NCBI GenBank assembly: GCA_018105865.1
Contig: CM030837.1
Coordinates: 9,868,725 to 9,932,724 of the forward strand
Length of the DNA stretch: 64,000 nucleotides
Source of the DNA: Metaphire vulgaris
Lineage: Eukaryota; Annelida; Clitellata; Crassiclitellata; Megascolecidae
Direction of reading: 5' to 3'
Positions within the stretch are counted from its first letter, which is position 1. Every line of letters starts with the position of its first letter. Position numbers and translations under genes: made by a program. Below the pieces are notes generated by a model. It ran no database searches. It saw only the letters and a program-made list of their open reading frames with translations, and was not told the DNA's origin. Positions 22,204 to 32,689 of this stretch are shown piece after piece.

Positions 22204-22600
22204 CTAGGAAAGCAATTTCTTCACTGAACTCCCGCGGAGTGCCTCTGGCAATGTAAGCTCGGCTGAGGCATCTGCCAAAATTAAATCTCGGCCAGCAACG
22301 TATTCCATTTCAAAATCATATCTTTGTAACTTTAACAACATTCGCTGGAGCCTTTTTGAATATAGCCATAGCATATAGATAGACATTCCCGTTCCAGTTG
22401 GCTCCATCCTTGCTCTGCGTCCGTTAATGCACGGCTAGCATACTCTATTACACGATTTCCCTACAGAAGCATAGCTCCCACGCCTTTTTGCGAGCTATCA
22501 CACTGAACAAGCAAGTCCTTCTTGTCATTAAAATAGGCTAAAACAGGCTTCAGTGTGACGTTCATCCCATCTGAAGTGCGAGTCGGACTTCAAAAGTGAC
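22204..22600 (-). repeat. partial tandem duplication of RNase H region
   Basis: The sequence repeats about 22600-23080 with internal deletions: YDFEMEYVAGRDLILADA here corresponds to YDFEMEYVAGRGLILADA in the main RT-RNase H frame. The duplicated copy lacks most of the catalytic segment. It separates RT-RNase H from integrase and would break the polyprotein. Confidence 0.88.
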
Positions 22601-24061
22601 GTCCCTGTAGTGCGGGCTGAGGGCGTCTGCCAAAATTAAACCTCGGCCAGCAACGTATTCCATTTCAAAATCGTATCTTTGTAGCTTTAACAACAGGCGC
22701 TGGAGCCTTTTTGGCGCAGAAGAGAGAGACTTTTTGAATATACTCGATAAAGGTTTATGGTCATTTTGAACTTTTACTTTTCTGGCATATGTGTAGTAAT
22801 GAAATTTCTCCATAGCAAAACATATTGATAGACATTCCCTTTCGAGTTGGCTCCATCCTTTTTCAGCCTCTGTTAATGCACGGCTTGCATACTCTACTAC
22901 ACGATTTTGTTGAAGGAGAAGAGCTCCTACGCCTTTTTGAGAGCTGTCGCACTGAACAAGCAAGTCCTCCTCGTCATTAAAATAGGCTAAAACAGGCGCA
23001 GATTTTAACATACCTTTCAATTTCTCGAAGGCTTCAGTGTGACTTTCATCCGATCTGAAGTGCGAGTCGGACTTCAAAAGCTCACGAGGCACCGACGTGA
23101 CGTCACCGTAGTGAGGGCAGTATCTTGCTAAATAGTTGGCCATTCCGAGAAGACGCTGAAGTGCAGCTTTATCTTCTGGTTGCGCGAAGTTTTCAATGGC
23201 TTCGATTTTCGAGGCGGAAGGCTTTATTCCGTCTTTCGTTAAGTCATGGCCCATAAATGTGATGCAATCTCGATGAAGTTTCATCTTTTCTCTGTTTAAT
23301 TTAACTCCCTTCTCTCGACATCTCTGAAAATGAGCAATTAAATTGTCATCGTGGTCCTGCATTGCCTCTTTCTGCGTGTTGCCAGAACCAGTTATAAGAA
23401 TGTCATCGGCAATGCAGAAAATCCCTTTCAGTCCAGAAAGTGCTGCATGTATTGGTGCTTGAAAAATTTCTGACGAAACAGAAAGAAAGACCATAAAAAG
23501 ACGTAGATATCTGAAACGAGCAAAAGGCGTGTCGAAAGTACATAGTAGACTTGATTCGTGGTCAAGCTGAAGCATATTGAAAGCATTTTGACAATCCACT
23601 GTGCTAAAAACTCGATCCCCAGACAGCTTGTGCAAGATGTCGTCGAGGGTCGAAAGACAGTATCTGCTTCTGATCAGCGCAGGGTTTAGGGTCCTTGTAG
23701 GGTCAAGACACAGTCTGAGTTTGCCGTTATTCTTGATGGTGACTACCAACGCAGAGACCCAGGCCGTTGGCTCCGTTACTGACGTAATTATACCTTGAGA
23801 AACCATCTGTTGAAGTTCGTTTTCGACTCTGTCCTTGACTGCAATTGCCATTCGACGCAGTGGTAGCTGCACTGGTAGATACGACGGATTTATATCCAGA
23901 TGGACAGTACCTTCCATCAGTCCCAGATTTCCGTCGAACAGGTCGCCAAAACGAGCAAAGACATCAGCTTCAGTCAGCTGTTGCTCCAACGCAAGTGGCG
24001 AAACAGCTTCGGTAGCACAGATGTTGTGCTCCATAGGCGCAGGAGATCCAGTTCCTGACAA
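22562..24061 (-). pseudogene. Gypsy reverse transcriptase-RNase H
   Basis: A 499-residue open frame. RT motifs in order: GIITSVTEPTAWVSALV, RLCLDPTRTLNPAL, FSTVDCQNAFNMLQLD (motif A aspartate), and CIADDILITG, where the catalytic pair DD is kept but the usual YVDD or FVDD is IADD. RNase H follows: VQCDSSQKGVGALL, QLERECLSICFAMEKFHYY, VQNDHKPL, with the D-E-D residues present. The C-terminus (KRLQRLLLKLQRYDFEMEYVAG) matches Gypsy pol. It runs into the duplicated segment instead of integrase. Confidence 0.92.
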
Positions 24062-24470
24062 ATTGACATGCCAAGAATAGGACTGTCGTGATCAGTGACA
24101 TAAATTTCTGTCTGTAATTGTTTTCTCGTCGTCGGATGAGTAATCGGGACGTCGATAACTCCTGCTGTCGGCAGCTCTAGACCGCTAAACATTCGCAGAA
24201 CTGTTTCGCTGGACGCAGCGCTGGTCGCAAAGGAAGGTTTTCGTAAATCGACGATGAAATGGCTGTGATCGTAGAGCCAGAATCGATCATAAATCGGACA
24301 CGCATTCCATTTATCAGCAAATGCGTAAATACACGTCCTCCTGAATCAGTAGAATTTAGAACGAGAACGGATTCGAAAGAATCAGATAGCTGCTTGACGC
24401 TATCGTACGAAGAATTTCTCTTTTCACATTGGGCAGCGTAATGGTTTTTCTCATTCCAGCGCCGACACAC
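24060..24470 (-). pseudogene. Gypsy aspartic protease region
   Basis: The frame 24470-24177 has the end of a CCHC knuckle (CRRWNEKNHYAAQC) and FMIDSGSTITAIS, the DSGST active site of retropepsin-like proteases. The following frame at 24192-23974 carries PILGMSICQELDLL, the conserved flap-to-end block (ILG), in a different register. Thus a frameshift lies near 24180. Normally this cleaves Gag-Pol into mature proteins. Confidence 0.85.
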
Positions 24471-25238
24471 AGCGCCAAAAGCTGGACAGTTATTCTTGCC
24501 GCGCTCATGGCTACGCCCACAGAAACGACAAGAATCTCTAACTGTATCTTTTGCAGGGCGATTCCGGTGTTGACTCGGATGCCTTTGATCTCGGGTCTCG
24601 TGTCGACGATTCCCTTGTTTCGCTCCATCGTTCTGACGACGATGCTGACTGTGGCGGAGGGTCGCGACGCAAAGCGTTGACTGCTCCCGTCTTCGTCATG
24701 GCTTTGAATTGGCGGGCGGTCGCCTCTTGTGCCTTGCAGACGTCGATGGCCTTTTGAAGGTCGAGTCCTTGCGTCCCAAGCAATTTCCGGCGGGTTACGT
24801 CGTCGTGGATCCCAAGAACAATACGGTCGCGAATCATGGAAGACTCCGCTGCACCTAATCCACACGAGCGGACGAGGCGTCGCAAATCTGCAGCGAATAC
24901 ATCGAACGATTCATCAGGACTCTGTTTCCTGGTGTTGAAGCAGTATCTCTCGTAGACCTCATTCAACTCGCCAACGCAGTACCGTTCTAGGCCTCTAGAA
25001 TGTCAGTCGTACTCTTCCGTTGCTTCTCAGTCAACGTCATCGACTCAAAAGTGACGTATGCGTCGGATCCAATGCAGGCTAGGAGAGACGTAGCCTGAAC
25101 TTTTGCAGTTTCTCCATACACTTTCGCAGCGATGCAGTAATTTTTCCATTGGCCCTGGAATCGACGGAACTCCACACATAAGTTCGCCGCATTCAGATCC
25201 AGTTTCTCCGGCAGAGAAATGTTCGATCTGGTCGCCAT
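24400..25238 (-). pseudogene. Gypsy gag (capsid-nucleocapsid), frameshifted
   Basis: The first frame (25238-24987) begins MATRSNISLPEKLDLN and is capsid-like (FRRFQGQWKNYCIA). The reading then shifts near 24988 to GELNEVYERYCFNTRKQSPDESFD and LRRLVRSCGLGAAESSMIRDRIV, a retrotransposon gag domain, and again near 24550 to a CCHC nucleocapsid segment (CRFCGRSHERGKNNC, CRRWN-HYAAQC). Two single-base shifts would prevent a normal Gag. Domain order and knuckle spacing fit Mag-type Gypsy elements. Confidence 0.85.
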
Positions 25239-25291
25239 AGTAACTAATGTTCACTTTTTCTAATTGAACGCAAAGCTGTGAGTTCGTTTCC

Positions 25292-25304
25292 GCTGATGAC
25301 ACCA
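25292..25304 (-). other. primer-binding site
   Basis: Directly inside the 5' LTR the minus strand reads TGGTGTCATCAGC. TGG pairs with the CCA end of a tRNA, and TGGTGTCA matches the 3' end expected for a leucine tRNA; the tRNA identity is inference. Confidence 0.7.
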
Positions 25305-25536
25305 TGTGGCGTTTCCTAACGCCTATAACTATAATCAACTCAGATGTATTATAACTTCATATATTATAACTTCATATGTTAATATTCGTATCCAGGATGC
25401 AACTGAGAGTGAGAGTCTTCGACTGTGTGAGAGCGACTGACGCTGAAACGAACTACTCTATAGAATATATAATCTAAGACTATAGCAGCTACGCTATTGG
25501 TTGAGGCGTGGCTTGCAAGTGTCCAATCACGCCACA
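25305..25536 (-). repeat. 5' LTR of Gypsy element
   Basis: 232 bp, nearly identical to 20449-20680, with the same TGTGGCG and CGCCACA ends. It contains the element promoter by position; CTATAGAATATATAA-like words are present on the plus strand, but the start site is not identifiable. Confidence 0.95.
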
Positions 25537-25732
25537 CAACTTACATCTATTAGTGCTTTGTGGCTGTTGGAATTTTCCAGAAATTGAGAATTGTAATGTC
25601 CAAAATGCACTGAAACTCACTACGATCATCTATTGATTTCAAAAATTTTCCGGGGTTATATCCCGGACCTCGGTTTTTTCCATAAATTTGCGGTGGGGTG
25701 CCATTGTTCAGTGTTATACTGCTAGTTTTTCG

Positions 25733-25781
<49 letters not shown>

Positions 25782-25782
25782 T
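25733..25782. repeat. (AAT)n microsatellite
   Basis: Uninterrupted trinucleotide run; no linked LINE protein was found beside it. Confidence 0.97.
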
Positions 25783-25972
25783 GTAGATAAATCCATGCCG
25801 GATCCCCGTTTAGGCGTAGGAGAGGGAAGGGAGGACAGGGAAGGGGGAAGCTGCTTCCAGCAGTCAGGGGATGGGCGCCTCTGTTATATATAGTCAAAAG
25901 GTATCTTACCCGTCGATCACTGGATATATGTACTGTTGAATATTGATGAGAATAAAGTGGACTGAGATTATA

Positions 25973-26044
<72 letters not shown>

Positions 26045-26637
26045 CAGAAACTGCAAATTCTTAGTCATTGTGTTTAATCATGTCTCTTCGAAGTCGTCAT
26101 ACGCCAGACCCAGCGGGCATAGAACACCGGGAGTAGGGAAAGGGCGAAGCCAAGTTGTCGTGTAACTAAGTTTCAAAACGGGGAGTTGACAGAAAAGAGG
26201 GCGACCCTCCACCGTAACAGGGTGTCCCAGAAAAAATTCCCTAGAAAGAAAAACTACGATTTCTTAAAAATTCCTAAATATATTTCTATCAAATTTGCAA
26301 CACATGTACAGCACATATTTCTCCTCTTTTCTTTGTGTACTTAAAAGTTTTTCTTCTTTTTAAATTCTAGTTGTGGACTCCGCGTGATACTTGATTAAAT
26401 TTTATTGTGCCTGTTAGGTCACACGTGCAGATTAAACCAACAACTGCATCGCAATAGTAGCCTATTGGGCACATGTAGAACATACTACCGTAGCATATCT
26501 ATCTATTCTATATTCTTTTCTATAAGGACGCATCAGGATTGGGGGAGGGGTTGAACCCCCAGCTAACTTTGCAACCCTCCCAAAAATCGCATATACGGTA
26601 CATGCAGTTTTTGTCATGCATTTTCAGTCTTCAACGC
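25783..26637. other. no gene recognised; includes (TA)n
   Basis: Contains a pure (TA)n tract at about 25981-26040. Frames across these tracts are artefacts. No domain or paired transposon ends were found. Confidence 0.6.
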
Positions 26638-27250
26638 CTTCTTCTTCTTCTTCTTCTTCTTCTTCTTCTTCTTCTTCTTCTTCTTCTTCTTCATGTGCCA
26701 TGTATTGCTACGTCGGCGACCATGGATTTACACTCTTCTCTGTTTCTGGCTTTCCTTATCAGTTCGATGTTGTCTGTAGTTCTTGTCGCTTCTCTTAGGC
26801 TGTCCGTAAACTTTATTCTTTGTCTTCCTCTTGCTCTTTTCCCCTCTATTTTTCCTGTTATGGGTAGATTGCTGCTTTCTTATAGTTTTTAGCAATTTTC
26901 TTTTTGCACCAAAAGTTTTTAGTACTTCCTCATTGGTTATTCTTTCTGTCCATGGAATTTTTTGCATACGTATGAGAAACCACATCTCTGCAGCTTCCAG
27001 TTTCTTTTCTGATGTTTTTGTCAACGTCCATGTTTCCGAGCCGTACATCAGAACCGCCCTAACGTAGCTGTGAAGAATTCTGAGCCGTGTTGTTGTTGAA
27101 ATATGTTTATTTGTGAGAATCTTTTTGAGTTGTATGAAGGCTGACTTCGCCATACCTATTCTGGTTCCAATGTCCTTTTCACTTCTTCCATCGCTTGTGA
27201 AGATGCTTCCTAGATATTTGAACTGTGTTACCTGTTTTATTTCCATTCCC
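26638..27250 (-). pseudogene. LINE RT C-terminal fragment with (GAA)n tail
   Basis: The frame 27246-26728 reads VTQFKYLGSIFTSDGRSEKDIGTRIGMAKSAF, then RAVLMYGSETWTLTKTSEKKLEAAEMWFLIRM and ERITNEEVL: the C-terminal third of an APE-type LINE RT, a different family from the L2 copies. After a frame change it ends in (CTT)n on the plus strand (26638-26692), that is (GAA)n at its 3' end. It is 5' truncated at about 27250. Confidence 0.88.
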
Positions 27251-27778
27251 CCAGCTCAAATTTCACAACTTTAACACTTGGTCGCGCCACTGCTAACCAA
27301 CGAGCAGAGTAACGTTTAACGGCTAATGCATATTTTCTAATGAATATCTTAAATGAATATATTCAGAGTAGCGAATATTCATTTCTAACGATATCTGCCA
27401 TCTGCCCATCTCTGCTATGCAAGACTGAAACCAGATTTTATATAACTTGGCCTATAGGCGGTAGACTGCTGCACTCATGCATCCCGCATAAGCCTGTATG
27501 CTGAAGCCAGCTGTGGACGCCATATTTGTTAACGCTAGAGGTGGGTCGATTAATCAAAATCGCGATTTTTGGAAAAATCGAAATCGACACGATTATTAAA
27601 TAAATCGAAATAATCAATAATCGTCGAAAAAATAATCGAAATCGCGATTAATTTTCGATTATTCCCGTAAATTATATTATACAATATTTCCGATTCAAAG
27701 AAAGATCAATTTACCGTTGATTATCAGATTTTCATTGAAAATGGATTCAACAGCGTCTAAAGACAGGTAGGCCTACCA

Positions 27779-28860
27779 TCTTTCTGGGTTTGACAGCAGC
27801 TTTCGATACGGTGTGTCAGGTGGGTTTAATGTACAAACTCTCGCTCAACTTGCCACTTTGGTTCTGTCAACTTGTGGAATTACTCATCGCTGACAGACGG
27901 CTCTGAGTTCACTTGGGAGAAGATGCCAGCTCCTGGAGACGTCAGCGAAACGGTATAACACAGTGTTCAGTTCTAGTCCCTACGTTATTCAATTTGTATA
28001 CAAACGACTTACCTGATACCATCAGTAGAAAGTTTTGATACGCTGACGATATCGGTCTTGCCACCCAGGCTCGATCGTTTAATTAAAAAGATTGAAGACC
28101 AGGGTTATTTCTAGAATTGGGGTGGGGTGTCGGGAAAATCTGGGGTGTGTTTATTTCTAGGATTGTAGGATTGGGAATTTGGGGGTGTCGGGAAAATCTG
28201 GGGGTGTCGAAATTTGGAAGTCTCTACCGAAAAAGGATGACAAGCAAAAACGTTATAGAGACTCACAAAAAGTCTGACAAGCAAAAAAAGTCATCCGAGG
28301 ATAAAAGTTGTGGGGTGTATTTCTCCATTTGGGGGCAGGCCCCTTCAGAGGCTGAAGGAGGCCCAGGCCAGTTGGAATTTCGAGGCCTCTCCTAGCCGTC
28401 CCAACAATTAACATTTTGACAAGCGAAAAAGGTAATCACCAATTTTGAGGACCGCAGAATACCTTCCTAGCTTTCCCAAAATCCCAAAATTGTCAACAAG
28501 CAAAAAAGGTCATCACCAAATTTTGAGGCCCCTTCTAGTAGTAGCTATCTAGCTTACTACCTCTCCCAGAATTCTAGACAAGGAAACAAAAAGAGGCCCC
28601 CAAATGATGGAGGCCCGGGCCGAATGGCCCTCCTGGCCCCTCCTTTGAATGGGTCTGTTTGGGGGTGTTCAAGGCTAGTCAATATGCATTCTGTATGCAT
28701 ACCATTGTCACATTACCAAATTTTAGGGGGCGTCGACCTCAAGTTGGGGGGTGTTAGGGGTGTAGAAATATCCCTGTTGAAGACCAACTGAACATCGATA
28801 CACAGAGGATTGCCGAATACTGTAAAATATGGAGGGAAAGCCAGTTTCTAAAGGTACTGT
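27779..28860 (+). pseudogene. LINE RT fragment inside hAT element
   Basis: Plus-strand frames give LTAAFDTV (motif A), ADRRL-VHLGEDASSWRRQRNGI, CSVLVPTLFNLYTNDLPDTI (motif B) and YADDIGLATQARSF (catalytic motif), then the 677-bp insertion at 28100-28776, then IEDQLNIDTQRIAEYCKIWR. The protein order continues across the insertion, with TTGAAGAC duplicated. Several stops make it a relic. Whether the outer element captured this piece or was hit by the LINE is not resolved; no LINE tail is seen. Confidence 0.85.
28100..28776. mobile_element. hAT element nested in LINE fragment
   Basis: 677 bp with ends CAGGGTTATTTCTA / TAGAAATATCCCTG and an exact 8-bp duplication TTGAAGAC (28092-28099, 28777-28784). 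The interior holds at least four copies of a GACAAGCAAAAAAGGTCATC-like motif (28236, 28273, 28416, 28493) and GGCCCGGGCC stretches. No coding capacity. Confidence 0.93.
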
Positions 28861-29018
28861 GAATTTGTGAAATAATCTAAATCGCGATTATATAAAAAAC
28901 TGTAATCGTAATCGTGAAAAATAATCGTAATCGACCCAGCTCTAGTTAACGCGCAACATTGCGTTTGCGATAGGCGACATCCAAGGGTGATGGCATTCGA
29001 ATCGAATACGTTTCATTT

Positions 29019-29087
29019 AATTAATATAATATAATATAACAAGGTTTAAAGTGGTTCAGTAGGGACTGCCCTGTGTGAGAACCACTG
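29019..29087 (-). mobile_element. extreme 3' end of CR1-like LINE, inverted
   Basis: About 69 bp match in reverse complement the last bases of the LINE ending at 32490 (ACTGAACCACTTTAAACC then TTATA repeats). This is a heavily 5'-truncated insertion only a few hundred bases upstream of the near-full copy. Confidence 0.88.
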
Positions 29088-29351
29088 TAATTTATAACGA
29101 AATAATTGAATAAAATAATCGTCGAACGTCTGCTGGATCATCCTAGCGAGATTGAAAATTTTCGCAACTTTTGAATTTTTGAGCCCGTTTTCAAATCCGG
29201 GCTTTTCTGGACTTTTTTTAAAAACGCAATTTGGGCTTTTCCCTATGTTTTGCGTGAATACATATGGCGGCACGGTGTGTTTTTAACATGTTAACTTCGG
29301 GGGCCGCGGCCCCCCTCCAGTAGTTTTCCTGGCCCCCGCAGTAAAAAAGAC

Positions 29352-32300
29352 GAGTGGAAAATAGTAGATAGTAGATAGTAGCAGTGGTAGCCCTAGTAGA
29401 AGTAGTGGAGACTTTAGTAGTAGTAAACGCTTAGGTAGGTTAGATAGTAATAGACGTAGCTGTAGTAGTAAACATTCTACTGGGGAGGAGCGATTGAAGA
29501 TTAGGGGTATTTCTAACTGTCTTGAAAATATAACAATAAATAGCACCGACACCAGGAAGAAAAGTAGGGCTTTGATAGGGAAGAAACTTAAGTGTTTTTA
29601 TACAAATGCCAGAAGTATTATAAGCGCAAGTAAAAAAGCTGAGTTGGAAATGTGCATCAGTTCAATCAAACCAGATATTATAGGTATTACAGAGACCTGG
29701 GCCAGACAGGAAATAGACGATGGAGAGCTAGGTTTGAATGGGTATGTAATGTTTAGAAAGGACAGGGAAAACCTAAGTGTCAGAGGTCATGGAGCTGGGG
29801 GAGTAATACTGTATGTCAAAGAAGAACTGAATGCATTGGAAAGAAGGGATATTCAAGATGACAATTTTAGAGAAAATATTTTGTGTGAAATCAGGTGCAA
29901 AAAAGAAAAAATACTATTAGGCGTATGCTATCGGGTCCCAGATGCAAAGGAGGAAATAGATATTGGATTGTTTAGGATTTTAGATATAGTAGCCAAGGAA
30001 AATGTACTAATAATGGGTGACTTCAACTATCATATTAACTGGGAAAGCATGGAGGCAGACAGGAACCAGGACAAGAGATTTCTTAAGTGCATGGATGACA
30101 ATTTCCTCACACAACATGTCACTGAACCAACGAGAGGAGGTAACACACTGGACTTAATAATTACCTCAGATGATCAGTTAGTGAAGAATATGATGGTTGG
30201 ACAAAACTTAGGCACAAGTGACCACCAGACAGTGACATTTGATGTAATTTTAGCAGAAGACATCGATAGCACACGCAACCAAAAAGACAAAAATTATTTC
30301 CGGGGAAACTACGATCTGGCTAGGAAGATGATCGAAGATTTGGACATAGGAAGCATGATAAAGGATAAAAATGCAGAAGAAAGCTGGGAAATATTTCAAA
30401 ATTGCATGTCAAGGGTTATGGATTCAACAATACCAAAACAGCGGACACTTAACAAAAAACTTCCATGGGTTACGAGAGAGGTACAGAAGAAGAGAAGGGC
30501 CAAAAACAAAGCGTGGAAGAAATTGAGAAGGCACCAACTAAAAATGCAAAGCAATGAAGGTTTGGAACAGGCGAGATTAAAACAGTTACAGTCCAGTTAT
30601 GTGCAAAAGAGGAACAAATCAACAGCTACAAACAAAGCGGCTATTGCAGAGTATGAAAACAAATTAGCAAAAGACATCAAACGGAACAGTAAGAGTTTTT
30701 ATGGATATGCAAGAAGTAAGATGAAGCGAAAAGAAAAAGTGGGACCATTAGTAGCTGATTCTGGAGAAACAGTGACGGATGACATGGAAACAGCAACAAT
30801 TCTGAACGATTACTTTGGATCAGTGTTCACAAAGGAAAATACAACCAACATACCAAAGCCCATTAATTTATTTTGTGGAAAAGAGGAGGAAGCATTATCA
30901 GACATAAATTGCAGTAAAGAGTGTGTCCTGGAAATTCTGAGTCAAATGAAAACTGACAAAAGCCCCGGAATAGACAATATACACCCAAAATTTCTGTATG
31001 AGGTAAGACATGAGGTTAGTGAGGTAATAGCCACAATATTCAATATGTCACTTAAATCGGGAATAGTCCCTAGGGACTGGAGGGATGCAGTAGTCACTCC
31101 TATATTCAAAAAGGGTAACCGTGGGGAGCCAGGAAATTATAGGCCTGTGAGTCTGACCTGTATAGTGTGTAAAGTTCTGGAGAAAATAATGAAAGCAAAT
31201 ATATTGGACCATCTTATAAGACACAAGATTTTAAAGGATAGCCAGCATGGGTTTATTAAGGGAAGATCTTGCTTAACAAACATACTGGACTTTTTGGAGG
31301 AGATTCACGACAAGCTAGATGAGGGAAAGGCAGTTGATGTAGTATACCTGGACTTTGCAAAAGCATTCGATAAAGTACCTCATTCAAGACTGGCAGTCAA
31401 GCTTCAGGCCAGTGGAATTAGAGGTAAAGTTCTTGGATGGATAAAAACTGGCTTCAGAGCAGAAGACAGAAGGTAGGTATAAGAGGCAAGTATTCAGATT
31501 GGGCTGAGGTCATAAGTGGGGTGCCACAAGGTTCAGTGTTGGGACCTCTATTGTTTTTAATATACATCAACGACATCGATGATGATATAATGTCAAAAAT
31601 TTCAAAATTCGCTGATGACACAAAACTGTGTGGACAGAGTGATAGTGAAGCAGAAGCAAAAAATTTTACAACAAGACCTTAATAGACTATCCCAGTGGTC
31701 GGCAGATTGGCAAATGCTTTTTAATACAGATAAATGCTCAGTGATGCACATTGGGAAAAGGGAACAGATCATGAGTTTAAGTTATGTGGGAAGGGACTAA
31801 AAGTGACAAACGAGGAGAAAGATCTAGGGGTCATCATGCATAACAGCTTAAAGCCATCTAGGCAATGTGCAGAGGCAGCTAATAAGGCCAACAAAATTCT
31901 AGGTATGATCAAAAGAACGATAGTGAGCAGAGAGAAGGATGTAATAATAAGACTTTACAAGACATTGGTACGTCCACATTTAGAGTATTGTGTTCAAGCA
32001 TGGTGTCCATTCCTGAAGAAAGACATAGAGACCTTAGAAAGAGTGCAACACAGAGCAACAAAGATGATCAAGGGATATCACAAACTAACCTATGAGGAAA
32101 GGCTAAATCACTGTGGACTGACAACCCTGGAAAAAAAGAAGAGAGAGAGGGATTTGATCGAGACATACAAAATACTAACAAACAAAGTGGAAATGCCAAA
32201 GGAAAGATTTTTTACAATGAAGCAGTATGATCGAACCAGAGGACACAGCATGAAACTGTTCAAGAAACGGGTTGGGAGACATAAACAGCATTTTTTAGTG

Positions 32301-32490
32301 CAAGAGTGGTGGACAGATGGAATGAACTGGATGAGGGGATAGTAACGGCTACAACTGTAAACGAGTTCAAAATAAACCTCAGTAGTTTAGGATATTAGAT
32401 TGGACGGGAGCAACAGTGGTTCTCACACAGGGCAGTCCCTACTGAACCACTTTAAACCTTGTTATATTATATTATATATTATTATATTAA
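29352..32490 (+). mobile_element. near-full CR1-like LINE ORF2 with frameshifts
   Basis: The main frame (29494-31476, open somewhat further upstream) carries an APE endonuclease (CFYTNARSI, IIGITETWA, GGVILYV, GVCYRVP, IMGDFNYHINW, GNTLDLIIT, TSDHQTVTFD) and the RT start (KTDKSPGIDNIHPKFL, YRPVSLTCIVCKVLEK, QHGFIKGRSCLTN, LDFAKAFDKVPH). Frame changes near 31450, 31680, 31760 and 32305 are needed to read GVPQGSVLGPLLF, FADDTKL (catalytic), LGVIMHNSLK and the C-terminus. No ORF1 is evident. A TTATA tail ends it at about 32490. Close sequence to 56720-57380 implies recent family activity. Confidence 0.92.
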
Positions 32491-32563
32491 AAAATTTCTG
32501 GGGCTGTCACAGCGTGCGAAAGCATCCTTACGACACTAAAGAAGAAGAAGAAGATTTATGTAT

Positions 32564-32641
32564 TGACGCCAACGCTGGGGTCGATAGCAGACTGCTAGCC
32601 GTTGCTAATGGAGTTCTGGTTCTTCGTCCAAATAACATTTG
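32564..32641 (-). pseudogene. tiny Gypsy integrase relic
   Basis: The minus frame reads QMLFGRRTRTPLATASSLL, closely resembling AQIMFGRRTRTKLPITSKLL in the integrase at 21264-21893. Only about 26 residues remain, lying between two LINEs. Confidence 0.6.
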
Positions 32642-32689
32642 GACAACTAACAAAGAACTCTGAACAACTGTTTTCATACTGTTCACCTC

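Larger units (their letters stand above)
20449..25536 (-). mobile_element. Ty3/Gypsy LTR retrotransposon, Mag-like, decayed
   Basis: This 5088-bp minus-strand element has two 232-bp LTRs starting TGTGGCG and ending CGCCACA, an exact 5-bp duplication CAACT (20444-20448, 25537-25541), a primer-binding site, a polypurine tract, and gag-protease-RT-RNase H-integrase order, which is diagnostic of Ty3/Gypsy. The gag has a two-knuckle CCHC region, as in the Mag group. LTRs differ at only a few positions, so insertion is fairly young, yet gag and pol have frameshifts and an internal duplication. The clade call is inference. Confidence 0.95.
27536..28944. mobile_element. non-autonomous hAT-like element carrying LINE fragment
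   Basis: 1409 bp with inverted ends TAGAGGTGGGTCGATTA / complement (one mismatch in 17) and an exact 8-bp duplication GTTAACGC (27528-27535, 28945-28952). Subterminal regions are arrays of AATCGCGATT-like words. No transposase is visible; the interior is a LINE RT fragment interrupted by another hAT element. Confidence 0.93.

Noticed and set aside
25550..26068. 172-residue frame with Ile/Tyr runs
   Set aside because: Produced by (AAT)n and (TA)n microsatellites.
26539..26892. 117-residue frame with Leu run
   Set aside because: Opposite-strand shadow of (CTT)n and of the minus-strand LINE fragment.
29283..29552. 89-residue minus-strand Leu-rich frame
   Set aside because: Antisense of the TAGTAG-rich leader upstream of the CR1-like ORF; no motif.
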